Positions 9,829 to 18,966 of a stretch of 64,000 bases of DNA are shown here, in pieces. The position numbers and the translations under genes are program-made. Source of the DNA: Crocinitomicaceae bacterium (lineage in GTDB: Bacteria > Bacteroidota > Bacteroidia > Flavobacteriales_D > Parvicellaceae); contig PBNK01000013.1 of the NCBI GenBank assembly GCA_002723085.1, positions 1-64,000 on the forward strand, read 5' to 3'. Positions within the stretch are counted from its first letter, which is position 1. Every line of letters begins with the position of its first letter. The notes below the pieces were generated by a model. The model was not told the origin of the DNA. It saw only the letters and a list, made by a program, of their open reading frames with translations, and searched no databases.

Positions 9829-9841
9829 TAGGTAAAAAAAA

Positions 9842-10144
9842 TTATCCTTTTACATAAAACTTCCCTTTATGCCTCTTTATTTGCCTTCGTAAAGCCTCTA
9901 CAGTTTCATCAGTTGCTTCCTCAAATGATTTGCATTGTTTTTTAGCAAATAAATCTCTACCAGGAATATTTAATTTAATTTCTGCTATTTTATTATCGTT
10001 GGTGTTGGCCCTATCAATTTTAAGATACACTTCAGCATCAATAATATTATCAAAAAACATATTCAACTTACTTATTCTTTGTTTTATGAATTGAACTAAT
10101 TTTTGATCGGCATCGAAATTTACGGATTGAACTTGTACTTGCAT
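9842..10144 (-). CDS. hpf: Ribosome hibernation-promoting factor (short form)
   Basis: This 100-residue protein belongs to the HPF/RaiA family, which binds the 30S decoding site and silences ribosomes in slow growth. It has the family fold pattern: VQSVNFDADQKLVQFIKQRI at the start and the central AEVYLKIDRAN. Only the N-terminal domain is present, so this is the short form without the dimerisation tail. It is 16 bp downstream of xerC and its own terminator follows. Placement behind rpsU and xerC suggests control together with ribosomal protein bS21. Confidence 0.93.
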   Translation of the reverse strand: MQVQVQSVNFDADQKLVQFIKQRISKLNMFFDNIIDAEVYLKIDRANTNDNKIAEIKLNIPGRDLFAKKQCKSFEEATDETVEALRRQIKRHKGKFYVKG

Positions 10145-10159
10145 ATATATTATAGTTTA

Positions 10160-11041
10160 TTAACCTCTTGGATGAGATTGTTTATGAATTGATTTTAACT
10201 TTTCAAAGGTGTTGTGAGTGTAAACCTGTGTTGCAGAAAGACTCTCATGACCCAACAATTCCTTAATAGCATTTAAATCAGCTCCATTGTTAAGCATATG
10301 AGTAGCGAATGTATGTCTCAAAATATGTGGACTCTTTTTTTGTTTACTTGACACCAATGAAAGATAATAATTAACTTTTCTATAAACAAATTTTTCATAC
10401 AATTTATCAAAATTATCAGTTATTAATAACCAAGTTGGGTGAGTTTTTTGAGGGTTATTTTTATATAAAATTATTAGCTCTTGTATACCCCTAGACAAAG
10501 GGACAATTCTTTGCTTGTTTCGCTTACCAGTAACTTTAAACTCTTGATTTGAAACATCCGACCACTTTAGTCCGATAAGTTCAGAAAGTCGAATTCCTGT
10601 TTGATACAAAATAGCTATCATTAAACGATCTCTTAGCCCTTTAAAGTCTTTTGGGAATAAATCCCCATTAAACAATTGTTGCATTTCCTTTTCTTTTATG
10701 AAGTTAGGAAGTCTTTTTTCAACTTTTGGAGTAGTAATATTTGATGCAGGAGACTCATCAATTAACTGCTTTTTAATTAGATATTTAAACATTGACTTTA
10801 ATGAGCTTATCTTTCTTGCAACTGTCGATTTAGAATTACTTAAGGACAACAACTCAACCATATAACTTCTTAGGTATACGGATTCAATTTTTTGTAAGTT
10901 TTCTACACTGTAAACAGAAATCAAATAGTTATTAAACTGAAAAAGATCTATTTCGTAAGCTTTTAAAGTATGTTCTGAATATCGCTTTTCTATCCTAAGA
11001 TAATCCAAAAAATCAGCAATATGATGTTCAAATTTTTTCAA
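10160..11041 (-). CDS. xerC: Tyrosine recombinase XerC/XerD-like
   Basis: This is a 293-residue site-specific recombinase of the Xer type, which resolves chromosome dimers at dif sites. It has an N-terminal SAM-like core-binding domain (about 1-85, LRIEKRYSEHTLKAYEIDLF). The catalytic domain shows Arg in TGIRLSELIGLKWSD, the HILRHTFATHML box (HxxR), the GHESLSATQVYTH box and the catalytic Tyr. The start is unusual: it is TTG at 11039-11041, whose two Ts belong to the U tract of the rpsU terminator, and no ATG follows until far inside the conserved domain. Expression probably depends on readthrough of that terminator. It has the length and context of housekeeping Xer proteins and no sign of transfer. 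Confidence 0.9.
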   Translation of the reverse strand: MKKFEHHIADFLDYLRIEKRYSEHTLKAYEIDLFQFNNYLISVYSVENLQKIESVYLRSYMVELLSLSNSKSTVARKISSLKSMFKYLIKKQLIDESPASNITTPKVEKRLPNFIKEKEMQQLFNGDLFPKDFKGLRDRLMIAILYQTGIRLSELIGLKWSDVSNQEFKVTGKRNKQRIVPLSRGIQELIILYKNNPQKTHPTWLLITDNFDKLYEKFVYRKVNYYLSLVSSKQKKSPHILRHTFATHMLNNGADLNAIKELLGHESLSATQVYTHNTFEKLKSIHKQSHPRG

Positions 11042-11064
11042 AAAAAAAGGGGCGTAAGCCCCAA
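11040..11064 (-). terminator. Terminator after rpsU, overlapping the xerC start codon
   Basis: On the minus strand GGGGC-UUAC-GCCCC (11062-11049) is followed by nine U (11048-11040). It is a textbook intrinsic terminator 25 bases after the rpsU stop. The last two U residues are the first two bases of the xerC TTG start codon. Confidence 0.85.
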
Positions 11065-11089
11065 TTTAAACGTATTTTATATGAAAAGG

Positions 11090-11278
11090 TTATTCACCAA
11101 ATTTTAATTTCTCAACATATTCAGCCTTAATCACTTCTTGTCTTCTGATAACAGATTTTTTAATATACTGTTTTCTTGCTCTAAGCTGTTTTAGCACTCC
11201 TGTTCTTTCAAATTTTTTCTTATATTTCTTAAGAGCTCTTTCTATTGACTCACCTTCTTTAACCGGTATTTGTAACAT
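11090..11278 (-). CDS. rpsU: 30S ribosomal protein bS21
   Basis: bS21 is a 62-residue basic protein of the 30S platform. It shows the family pattern KEGESIERALKKYKKKFERT and LRARKQYIKKSVIRRQE. In Bacteroidota ribosomes bS21, with bS18 and bS6, covers the 3' end of 16S rRNA and so hides the anti-Shine-Dalgarno sequence (established structurally for Flavobacterium johnsoniae). The leader here shows no Shine-Dalgarno sequence. It has its own promoter (11312-11344) and terminator and heads the rpsU-xerC-hpf group. Confidence 0.96.
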   Translation of the reverse strand: MLQIPVKEGESIERALKKYKKKFERTGVLKQLRARKQYIKKSVIRRQEVIKAEYVEKLKFGE

Positions 11279-11311
11279 GTTATATGTGTTTTTTTATTTT
11301 ATTAAGGTTTG

Positions 11312-11344
11312 CAAAGATATTATTTTTTAAAATTAAAAAACAAA
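11312..11344 (-). promoter_or_regulatory. rpsU promoter
   Basis: On the minus strand TTTG (11344-11341) is followed after 21 bases by TATCTTTG (11319-11312), an excellent match to TTTG-N19-21-TAnnTTTG. The expected transcript start is near 11306, giving a leader of about 28 bases. Confidence 0.7.
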
Positions 11345-11350
11345 AATTAC

Positions 11351-12493
11351 TTATTTTTTTAATATCTCTCTAGAAATAACCACCTTTTGTATTTCAGATG
11401 TTCCTTCTCCAATTGTCATCAGTTTAGCATCTCTTAAAAATTTTTCGGCTGGAAACTCCTTAGTATATCCATACCCTCCCATAATTTGAACAGCTTCATT
11501 ACCACATTTTACAGAAACCTCAGATGCAAAATATTTTGCAATTGCCCCTTCTTTTGTCATAGGTAATTTTTTATTTTTTAGATCCGCGGCTTGAAAAGTA
11601 AGAAGTTCAGCAGCCTGAATTTCAGTTGCCATATCAGCTAGCTTAAAACTAATCCCCTGAAATTTTGCAATTGGCTTTCCAAACTGTTCTCTTTCCAAAG
11701 CATATTTGACTGATGCTTCATATGCCCCCCTTGCAATACCACAGCTTAAAGAAGCTATAGATATTCGACCACCATCTAAAACCTTCATAGCCTGCTTAAA
11801 CCCTTCTCCGACATTGCCAATAACATTTTCTTTTGGAACACGAACGTTGTCAAAAATCAACTCAGCAGTTTCACTTGCTCTAACACCTAATTTATCTTTA
11901 ATTTTAATCGAAGAAAAACCAGGCGTATCTTTTTCGATAATAAATGCTGTAATCCCATTACTATCGAGCAATTCTCCTGTTCTAATAAGCACTACCGCAA
12001 CATCTCCTGATAATCCATGAGTAATCCAGTTTTTTGTCCCATTAATTACCCAGTAATCTCCATCCTCAACTGCAGTAGTTTTCATTCTCATTGCATCTGA
12101 GCCGGTATTAGCCTCTGTCAACCCCCAAGCACCGATCCACTCTCCAGAAGCCAACTTAGGTAGATATTTTTTCTTTTGCTGCTCATTTCCATGGTAAAAG
12201 ATATGGCCAGTACATAAAGAGTTGTGTGCAGCAACACTTAATCCAACACCTCCACAAACTTTTCCAAGCTCCATGAGTACTGTCGCATATTCTAAGTAAC
12301 TGAATCCAGAACCGCCATATTCTTCTGGAACAAATATCCCTAATAAGCCTAATTCTCCCATTTTTTTCATGGTCTCCAAAGGGAAAATTTCATGTTTATC
12401 CCATTTATTAATGTTGGGTCTAATTTCTTTTTCAGCAAAATCTTTAACCATTTGCTTAACCATCAACTGATTTTCTGAAACATCAAAATTCAT
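11351..12493 (-). CDS. Acyl-CoA dehydrogenase (short/branched-chain type)
   Basis: This flavoenzyme introduces the alpha-beta double bond into acyl-CoA, passing electrons to ETF. It has 380 residues, the family norm. The N-terminal helical domain is followed by the FAD-binding segment GAWGLTEANTGSDAMRMKTT and WVINGTKNWITHG. The C-terminal region has GGYGYTKEFPAEKFLRDAK and the catalytic-base segment IGEGTSEIQKVV, where the Glu before GTSEIQ is the usual base. It resembles butyryl-CoA or isobutyryl/2-methylbutyryl-CoA dehydrogenases; chain specificity cannot be read from the sequence. Its stop lies just beyond the rpsU promoter, and it is 2 bp downstream of apt, so the two are probably co-transcribed. 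Confidence 0.9.
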   Translation of the reverse strand: MNFDVSENQLMVKQMVKDFAEKEIRPNINKWDKHEIFPLETMKKMGELGLLGIFVPEEYGGSGFSYLEYATVLMELGKVCGGVGLSVAAHNSLCTGHIFYHGNEQQKKKYLPKLASGEWIGAWGLTEANTGSDAMRMKTTAVEDGDYWVINGTKNWITHGLSGDVAVVLIRTGELLDSNGITAFIIEKDTPGFSSIKIKDKLGVRASETAELIFDNVRVPKENVIGNVGEGFKQAMKVLDGGRISIASLSCGIARGAYEASVKYALEREQFGKPIAKFQGISFKLADMATEIQAAELLTFQAADLKNKKLPMTKEGAIAKYFASEVSVKCGNEAVQIMGGYGYTKEFPAEKFLRDAKLMTIGEGTSEIQKVVISREILKK

Positions 12494-12495
12494 AT

Positions 12496-13023
12496 TTAAA
12501 ATTTTATAATACTATTTATATTTTCTGAAAACTCTTCAAGCAGTTTTCTCCCTTCAAGAAAGGACAACTCAACAATAAAAGAAAAACCAACAATCTCTGT
12601 ACCTTGTTGCTTAATTAATCTTGCGGCTGCAACTGCAGTTCCCCCAGTAGCTAATAAGTCATCATGAATAATCACTTTATCACCTTCCTTAACCGCATCA
12701 ATATGCATTTCTATTTCTGCACTTCCGTATTCAAGATCATATTTTAATGAAGCTGTTTTATAAGGAAGTTTTCCTTTTTTTCTAATCAAAATAAAAGATA
12801 TATTTCTTTCCATTGAAGCTGGAAACCCAAAAAGAAACCCCCTACTTTCAATTCCAGCAACATGAGTCACTTCTTTAGGAAATCCATTAGCTAAATCAGA
12901 ACATATGTCTTTAGACAATTTTGCATCTTTTAAAATGGGGGTAATATCCTTGAATACAATCCCTTTTTTAGGAAAGTCTACAACATCTCTAATTGTTTGA
13001 TTTATTCTTTTTTGTAATTCCAA
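12496..13023 (-). CDS. apt: Adenine phosphoribosyltransferase
   Basis: This enzyme salvages adenine to AMP using PRPP, in the cytoplasm. It has 175 residues, family length. It shows FPKKGIVFKDITPIL at the N-terminus, the adenine-loop segment GIESRGFLFGFPAS, and the PRPP-binding motif IIHDDLLATGGTA. It lies 23 bp behind the helix-hairpin-helix gene and 2 bp ahead of the acyl-CoA dehydrogenase gene. Confidence 0.95.
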   Translation of the reverse strand: MELQKRINQTIRDVVDFPKKGIVFKDITPILKDAKLSKDICSDLANGFPKEVTHVAGIESRGFLFGFPASMERNISFILIRKKGKLPYKTASLKYDLEYGSAEIEMHIDAVKEGDKVIIHDDLLATGGTAVAAARLIKQQGTEIVGFSFIVELSFLEGRKLLEEFSENINSIIKF

Positions 13024-13046
13024 AATAAAAAAGTGAACCTATGTTT

Positions 13047-14093
13047 TTATGAAATTGTAATATATGGTGCAATTTTACGGTATATCTTATCATTTACCAA
13101 ATGAATTTTTTTGATATTTAACTTAGACTCAAAAAGACCATGCTGGAACCTATAGTTAACTATTGCATTTGCTAAATTCCAATTAAAATAAGGGTGTTTA
13201 ACTAACTTTTCTACCGAAATCTTATTAATATTTATCGTTTTGACTGATTTAGGATCTACTTTGATCTTAGTTAACAATTCATCATATAATTCATTGCTGA
13301 TACCATAAACCTCTTTTAATTGTATCACACTTGTAAATCCACCAAGAGATTTTCTGTAATTAATTATTCTTTTTGAAAAAACTGGTCCAATGCCTTTTAT
13401 TTTAGAAAGTTGTACTTCATCTGCAATATTTATTTCAAATGGAATTAATTGAGGATTTTTATTTATTAAAATAACAAGATCTTTTTTATTCAAAGAAAAA
13501 GAACCTAAGTTTTTAAATGAATCAATCGATTTGTTATTAATTAATTTTTCTAAATTAGAATTTTGATCAATATAATAACAGTATTTATCGTTTTGTTTTT
13601 TATAATATAGAGTGTCAAATACAAGATTTAGCTTATAATTTGGAACTGAATCAACATGAACTAAAGTGAACATTGATTTTTCTTTTGGCAAGTCAATTTT
13701 AGGCTTATCAAATACAATAAACTTTTTTATATCATTAATTTTATTTGAACTTATAACATGACATCTACTAAGTTGATCTAAAGAATAAAACCCTCCTATT
13801 TTATTTTTGTATTTTTCAATAGTTTTTATCTGACGAGATGAAAAACCTAAATTAATCCAATCAGAATTTTTCCACTTATTTGGATTATTTGAACTTAAAA
13901 TAAAATTACTTTTTTCTTCTTCTTTAATTTTATTTTTTAATTCTTCTTTTGAAAATTCAAGTTTTTCAAAAACAAGTGGAGGCAATTCAGGGCTAATTAG
14001 CAAAGAATTTAAGTAAAAATAAACAGCAAATAAACTCATAAAAGAAAGCAGCACAATAGCTCCTCTACGTTGACCCCCAGAAAACAAAAACAT
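13047..14093 (-). CDS. Membrane-anchored helix-hairpin-helix (ComEA-like) protein
   Basis: This 348-residue protein has one N-terminal membrane segment (GAIVLLSFMSLFAVYFYL, about 11-28). The rest is extracytoplasmic and contains three helix-hairpin-helix units. The first is degenerate and lies around WINLGFSSRQIKTIEKYKNK. The second is canonical: LSKIKGIGPVFSKRIINYRK. The third is around VKHPYFNWNLANAIVNYRFQ. Such units bind DNA non-specifically. The architecture resembles ComEA-type DNA-uptake receptors and is common in Bacteroidota without a proven function; a DNA-uptake role is inference. Its stop is 23 bp before apt. Confidence 0.75.
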   Translation of the reverse strand: MFLFSGGQRRGAIVLLSFMSLFAVYFYLNSLLISPELPPLVFEKLEFSKEELKNKIKEEEKSNFILSSNNPNKWKNSDWINLGFSSRQIKTIEKYKNKIGGFYSLDQLSRCHVISSNKINDIKKFIVFDKPKIDLPKEKSMFTLVHVDSVPNYKLNLVFDTLYYKKQNDKYCYYIDQNSNLEKLINNKSIDSFKNLGSFSLNKKDLVILINKNPQLIPFEINIADEVQLSKIKGIGPVFSKRIINYRKSLGGFTSVIQLKEVYGISNELYDELLTKIKVDPKSVKTININKISVEKLVKHPYFNWNLANAIVNYRFQHGLFESKLNIKKIHLVNDKIYRKIAPYITIS

Positions 14094-14094
14094 T

Positions 14095-15975
14095 CTATTT
14101 AAACTTTTTAATCTGGCCTGATTTAATTCTAGAAAAATAATCTTTTAAATCAAGTTTAATTTCTTTAGCAAAGAAATATAATCCTAAAATATTTGGGAAA
14201 GCCATTCCTAAAATCATCATATCTGAAAAATCTATCACAGCACCTAATGATGAAGATGACCCAACAACAATAAAGAATAAGAAAATTGCTTTATAAGAAT
14301 AATCCACCCATTTAGAATTGCCAAATAAGTAGGTCCATGATTTTAATCCATAATATGACCATGAAATCATAGTAGAAAAAGCAAACAGAACTGCAGAAAA
14401 AGCAAGCACATATTTAGACCATGTTCCTAACCCATGTTCAAATGCTGCTGAGGTTAATTTTGCACCTTCAAGACCTTGATTATTTTCAGCATATCCAGTA
14501 AAAATCAAAACAAGTGCTGTCATGGTACAAACAACCACTGTATCTATAAAAGGTTCTAATAGGGCAACAATTCCTTCACTTACAGGTTCTTCAGTTTTCG
14601 CAGCTGAATGAGCAATTGAAGCAGAACCAACTCCAGCTTCATTTGAAAATGCAGCTCTTTGAAATCCAACGATTAATACCCCTATAACACCTCCTAATGC
14701 AGCATCAGAAGAGAAAGCACCATTAAAAATGAGTTTAAATGCATGGCCAATGCTGCTGAAATTTAATCCAATTATAATTAATGCACTTAATACATAAATA
14801 CCTACCATTAAAGGAACTATTTTATCAGTTACATTAGCAATGCTTTTTATTCCACCAATAATAACTACTCCAACTAGAAGTGCTAAAATAAGGCCAAACA
14901 ATGCCCCATTCCCAACTAAAAATGAAAAACTTTCTAAGCTTGATAATTGTTCAAATGCCTGATTTGCTTGAAACATATTTCCACCGCCAAAAGAACCACC
15001 GATACATAATACAGCAAAAATTAAAGCTAAAACTCTTCCAAAGTTAACATAGCCTTTTAAAGCAAGACCTTTACTTAAATAGTACATTGGTCCACCTGAA
15101 ACTTCACCATCAGGAGAAATATTTCTATACTTAACTCCTAATGTACATTCAACAAATTTAGATGACATACCTAACAATCCTGCTAAAATCATCCAAAATG
15201 TTGCCCCTGGCCCTCCCATTGTTATTGCTACAGCAACTCCAGCAATATTGCCAAGACCTACAGTTCCTGACAAAGCAGTAACTAAAGCTTGAAAATGAGA
15301 AACTTCACCTTTATGGTTTGGGTCATCATAATCCCCTTTTACCAACTTAATAGCATGAAAAAAACCTTTTATGTTTACAAAACGCATGTATACAGTAAAA
15401 AAAACAGCGCCTAAAACCAGCCAAATAACTACAAATGGGATTTTGGTTTTTTGGGTAGTACCATTTGCATTCAAAACAGGGGAATTATTATCATCATATA
15501 TAACATTATCATATATCCCCAAACTATTAAAAGGGTCCCAAAAAATAACTTTATCTAAGAAACCAACAACAGGCACAAAAGAAGCATTTAATTTTTCCTG
15601 AGTTGATTTTGATTCAATAAAAAAACTTTTAGCAAGAGTATCGCTATTTGAATCTACTACTTTTAAAGTATGAGAAACACCTTCTGTTAAAGATGTTGAG
15701 ATATTATCATATATAGAAGTGTTTTTATTTGACCAAAAATATTTATAGGGGGGAGCTCCACCTTCAACTATAACTTTTATCACACCATCATTAATATCGT
15801 CAGAAATTACAGTATCAAGATCTAACTCAGATGAATAATAATCAGACAAAGAACTGTATGTTGTATCATAAACAAAATAAAGAGATTTTTCTTCATAAGT
15901 TAACCCGGATTGCTGTGCAGTAAAAGTTAATCCAGAAATAAAATAAGTCAATAATAAAAAAAATTTTTTAATCAT
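14095..15975 (-). CDS. Alanine/glycine:cation symporter with SprB-like N-terminal domain
   Basis: The core (about residue 180 onward) is an AGCS-family Na+:alanine symporter in the inner membrane. It shows the family motifs [20 protein letters not shown] and [17 protein letters not shown], then [20 protein letters not shown] and about ten membrane helices. At 626 residues it is about 150 longer than usual. The extra part is at the front: a signal-type segment (about 1-20, ending FTAQQ) and a PKD/SprB-repeat-like domain at about 60-122 with [17 protein letters not shown], typical of T9SS-exported adhesins. The domain would face the periplasm. It is one base from the helix-hairpin-helix gene and 11 bp from the reductase gene. 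Alanine as substrate is inferred from the family. Confidence 0.88.
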   Translation of the reverse strand: MIKKFFLLLTYFISGLTFTAQQSGLTYEEKSLYFVYDTTYSSLSDYYSSELDLDTVISDDINDGVIKVIVEGGAPPYKYFWSNKNTSIYDNISTSLTEGVSHTLKVVDSNSDTLAKSFFIESKSTQEKLNASFVPVVGFLDKVIFWDPFNSLGIYDNVIYDDNNSPVLNANGTTQKTKIPFVVIWLVLGAVFFTVYMRFVNIKGFFHAIKLVKGDYDDPNHKGEVSHFQALVTALSGTVGLGNIAGVAVAITMGGPGATFWMILAGLLGMSSKFVECTLGVKYRNISPDGEVSGGPMYYLSKGLALKGYVNFGRVLALIFAVLCIGGSFGGGNMFQANQAFEQLSSLESFSFLVGNGALFGLILALLVGVVIIGGIKSIANVTDKIVPLMVGIYVLSALIIIGLNFSSIGHAFKLIFNGAFSSDAALGGVIGVLIVGFQRAAFSNEAGVGSASIAHSAAKTEEPVSEGIVALLEPFIDTVVVCTMTALVLIFTGYAENNQGLEGAKLTSAAFEHGLGTWSKYVLAFSAVLFAFSTMISWSYYGLKSWTYLFGNSKWVDYSYKAIFLFFIVVGSSSSLGAVIDFSDMMILGMAFPNILGLYFFAKEIKLDLKDYFSRIKSGQIKKFK

Positions 15976-15986
15976 TCCAATATATA

Positions 15987-16898
15987 TTAATTGTTCATTT
16001 GTTTATCTAAAAATTTGATTCCTTCATCAAAACTTCTTGGTTTAAAACCCAGTTCTTTTTTTGCTTTATCAATAACAAAACCAGTTCTTAATGGCCTTTT
16101 AGCGGGTTGGTTTAAAGATGCCGAAGTTACAGGAATTATTTTTGATTTATCTAAAGCATAAAAATCAGCTACTTTATAAATCAACTCTAAAATACTATTT
16201 ATTTCAGGGCCAGAAAGATGATAGATTCCTTGAGCACTATTATCAGCAACTGAAATGCAACCTTCAGCTAGATCTTCCGCTAAAGTTGGAGAACGAAACT
16301 GATCATTAACTACTTTAATGGTATTGCCTTTTTCAATTTCCCCCTTAGACCAAAGCACAAGATTTGACCTACTCATATTATCCGTAATTCCATAAATTAT
16401 TATGGTTCTAATAATAGCCCAATTAGAACTATTTTCGCTTACTATTTTTTCGGAAGCCAATTTAGATTCTGCATAATAATGAAGAGGATTTGGTTCATCT
16501 GTTTCAGAATATGGCCCCGCCTTTCCATCAAAAACAAAATCGGTACTTAAATGAATAAAATGTGTATTGTATTTTGAAGAAGCTTCAACTAAGTATTTTA
16601 CAGCATCAACATTAATTTTCCAGCATTTTTCTTTATTATGCTCGCATGCATCAACATTGGTCATGGCAGCTGTATTAATGATAACATCAGGATTAATCTC
16701 ACTTAAAATGTGTGAAACTTTGTTTTGATCTGTTATGTCTAATGATCGATAAGTATATCCAAGCTTATCAAGCAGCCTATTTTCTCCTATAGAAGTTGCA
16801 TAAAGATCCACATCTTTTCTTTGCTTTAAATTGTATACTATTTTCTGGCCTAACAACCCATTAGAACCAGTAATTAAAATTTTTTTTGTTTTTTTCAA
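15987..16898 (-). CDS. NAD-dependent reductase, dTDP-4-dehydrorhamnose reductase (RfbD) family
   Basis: This is a 303-residue extended SDR enzyme. The Rossmann motif GSNGLLGQ (about 9-16) and the catalytic pair in [11 protein letters not shown] (Tyr and Lys four apart) are visible. [20 protein letters not shown] and YHLSGPE are typical of the RmlD family. Proteins of this family make dTDP-L-rhamnose or related sugars, but no rmlA, rmlB or rmlC lies nearby, so the real substrate is uncertain. The ATG overlaps the stop of the K+ channel gene by 4 bp, which suggests translational coupling. Confidence 0.8.
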   Translation of the reverse strand: MKKTKKILITGSNGLLGQKIVYNLKQRKDVDLYATSIGENRLLDKLGYTYRSLDITDQNKVSHILSEINPDVIINTAAMTNVDACEHNKEKCWKINVDAVKYLVEASSKYNTHFIHLSTDFVFDGKAGPYSETDEPNPLHYYAESKLASEKIVSENSSNWAIIRTIIIYGITDNMSRSNLVLWSKGEIEKGNTIKVVNDQFRSPTLAEDLAEGCISVADNSAQGIYHLSGPEINSILELIYKVADFYALDKSKIIPVTSASLNQPAKRPLRTGFVIDKAKKELGFKPRSFDEGIKFLDKQMNN

Positions 16899-17917
16899 AT
16901 TCCGAAAATTTGATTTAACTTTTTTATTTCATCTGTTGTTCCTAGAACCAAAATCTTACAACTTGGAACAATTTCTGTTTCATCTTTAGGGTTAATAATA
17001 AAATTCCCTGAAGGGTCTTTAAACCCAATTAGATTACAAACTTTGAATTGTTTTTTCAAATCACCAATACTTTTATATTGAAAATCTGATGGAATTTCAT
17101 TAAAGTCTATGCTTTCTAAATTTATCTTATTTTCACCTTCTATTGATATTTCATCAATAAACTCTAACACATCTGGAGTAGCAACTAATTGAGCCATATG
17201 TGAACCCCCTAAAGAGTCAGGCATTATAACATTATCTGCCCCTGCAATTTTAAGTTTTTTAACAGATGAAGATTTAGAGGCTCTTGAAATTATTTTAATG
17301 TCTTTATTTAACTCTCTTGCCGTTAAAACAACAAATAAATTATCAGAATCAGATGGCAAAGTGGTTATTAGGGCTTTAGCATTCATTATTCCACTCTTTA
17401 AAAGAAGTTCATCTTGAGTTGCATCTCCTTTGATACAATCATATGACGTCTTCATTCTAAATTGTTCAACCACCTTATCATCTTTTTCTATAAGTAAACA
17501 ATTATTATTGTGTTCACCTAAAGTTTCTATTGCTGTAGATCCTACTCTTCCGTACCCACATACTATCACGTGATTATTCATTTGATTGATTTTTTTCATG
17601 TATTTAAACTCTTTAAAATATAATCTATAATCTCCACTTACTATATAACTGGTAATTGATGTTAATGCATAAGCAAAAGTACCAAAACTTGTAATTATTA
17701 GAAAAGCTGTAAATAGCTTACCTAAATTTGATAATTCATGTACTTCTCCAAATCCAACTGTCGAAACTGTAATTATTGTTTGATAAAAGGAATCAATAAT
17801 GGACCAATCTTCAACTAAAATATAACCAATTGTTCCAATTAAAATTATTAGCAAAAGCACTAAAAATGAATAAAGTACTTTAGAAAATAATCTGAAATTA
17901 AACAACATTCTATTCAT
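16895..17917 (-). CDS. Two-helix potassium channel with RCK/TrkA domain
   Basis: This is a 340-residue ligand-gated K+ channel of the MthK/Kch type in the inner membrane. TM1 lies at about 13-35 and the pore helix and selectivity filter read TIITVSTVGFGE (48-58). The filter is TVGFG rather than TVGYG, a known tolerated variant. TM2 lies at about 67-90. A cytoplasmic RCK_N domain follows, with the nucleotide-binding motif HVIVCGYGRVGS (116-127), then a C-terminal RCK_C part. It is 10 bp downstream of the pspC-like gene. Which ligand gates it cannot be told. Confidence 0.9.
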   Translation of the reverse strand: MNRMLFNFRLFSKVLYSFLVLLLIILIGTIGYILVEDWSIIDSFYQTIITVSTVGFGEVHELSNLGKLFTAFLIITSFGTFAYALTSITSYIVSGDYRLYFKEFKYMKKINQMNNHVIVCGYGRVGSTAIETLGEHNNNCLLIEKDDKVVEQFRMKTSYDCIKGDATQDELLLKSGIMNAKALITTLPSDSDNLFVVLTARELNKDIKIISRASKSSSVKKLKIAGADNVIMPDSLGGSHMAQLVATPDVLEFIDEISIEGENKINLESIDFNEIPSDFQYKSIGDLKKQFKVCNLIGFKDPSGNFIINPKDETEIVPSCKILVLGTTDEIKKLNQIFGI

Positions 17918-17927
17918 ACCTAACTAA

Positions 17928-18155
17928 TTAAATATCCCAGACTGTTTTTCTTTTTTTTCTGCGCTTCAAATAATCCTTATTTTCCAAAATAAAAGCCATA
18001 ATAAAATAAATTAATAACGGGCTACCTAATGTTATAAAACTAAAGTATATGAATGCTTTTCTTATAATTGAAGGGTTAACCCCAACTTTTTTTCCTAACC
18101 AAGCACAAACACCAAATGCTTTTCTTTCAAAATAATTTATAATATTATTAATCAT
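17928..18155 (-). CDS. PspC-domain membrane protein
   Basis: This is a 75-residue protein starting at the ATG 18153-18155 (MINNIINYFERKAFGVCAWL), 8 bp after the pyrF stop. A longer reading from 18203 would overlap pyrF by 41 bp and adds no family-like sequence. The PspC pattern is clear: FGVCAWLGKKVGVNPSIIRK, then a membrane helix (AFIYFSFITLGSPLLIYFIM) and a basic tail. Related proteins sense envelope stress; a specific role here is unknown. Confidence 0.8.
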   Translation of the reverse strand: MINNIINYFERKAFGVCAWLGKKVGVNPSIIRKAFIYFSFITLGSPLLIYFIMAFILENKDYLKRRKKRKTVWDI

Positions 18156-18162
18156 GATGTTC

Positions 18163-18966
18163 TTATAAAAAATTTGCCATTTGTTTTTGTAAAGACCTTG
18201 CACTTTCTGATGCTAACACATCAAAATCATTACTATTTCCAGAATAAATAATACCTCTAGATGAATTAACTAATAACCCAACATCTTTATTAATGCCGTA
18301 TTTAGCCACTGATTCAAGGCTTCCTCCTTGAGCTCCAACTCCAGGAACTAAAAGAAAGTGATCTGGTATTATTTTTCTAATATCAGACAATAATTCTGCC
18401 TTAGTTGCTCCGACTACATACATAGTATTTTCAATAGAGCCCCATGATTTTGAAGCCTTTAATACTTTCTCATATAAATATTCATTATCAAAGGTTAATT
18501 GGGTTTGAAAATCTTTACTTCCAAGGTTACTTGTTAATGCAAGAAGGATTGTCCATTTATTTTCATACTCTAAAAAAGGAGTTATTGAATCAACCCCCAT
18601 ATACGGAGCAATAGTAACACTATCAAAAGGATATGTTTTAAAAAAAGTAGAAGCATAAAGAGCAGATGTATTTCCTATATCACCCCTTTTCGCATCTGCT
18701 ATTGTGAATATATCATTCGGAATATAATTTAAAGTTTTTTCTAAACTAATCCATCCTTTTGCACCTAAAGCTTCATAAAAAGCAATATTAGGTTTATAAG
18801 CTACACAAAAATCTTTAGTAGCGTCAATAATTCGTTTATTAAACTCGAAAATAGGATCTTCATAATCTAATAAAAATTTAGGAATTTTTTTTAAATCTGT
18901 ATCAAGACCAACACATAAAAAAGATTTTTTTCTATGAATTTGCTCTATTAATTCTTGTCTTTTCAT
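18163..18966 (-). CDS. pyrF: Orotidine 5'-phosphate decarboxylase (type 2)
   Basis: This enzyme catalyses the last step of de novo UMP synthesis. It has 267 residues, the length of the longer type 2 branch. Catalytic Lys and Asp are in [24 protein letters not shown] binds the substrate at the start, and [14 protein letters not shown] is the phosphate-binding loop. Its ATG overlaps the prfA stop by 4 bp. Identification is certain. Confidence 0.96.
   Translation of the reverse strand: MKRQELIEQIHRKKSFLCVGLDTDLKKIPKFLLDYEDPIFEFNKRIIDATKDFCVAYKPNIAFYEALGAKGWISLEKTLNYIPNDIFTIADAKRGDIGNTSALYASTFFKTYPFDSVTIAPYMGVDSITPFLEYENKWTILLALTSNLGSKDFQTQLTFDNEYLYEKVLKASKSWGSIENTMYVVGATKAELLSDIRKIIPDHFLLVPGVGAQGGSLESVAKYGINKDVGLLVNSSRGIIYSGNSNDFDVLASESARSLQKQMANFL

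Noticed and set aside
10160-11041. xerC-like recombinase as the integrase of a mobile element next to tRNA genes
   Set aside because: The gene sits in a conserved rpsU-xerC-hpf order, has housekeeping Xer length, and no attachment-site repeats or phage genes are seen near the tRNAs.
17928-18203. Longer reading of the PspC-like gene from 18203
   Set aside because: It would overlap pyrF by 41 bp and the added residues do not match the family; the ATG at 18155 fits spacing and homology.
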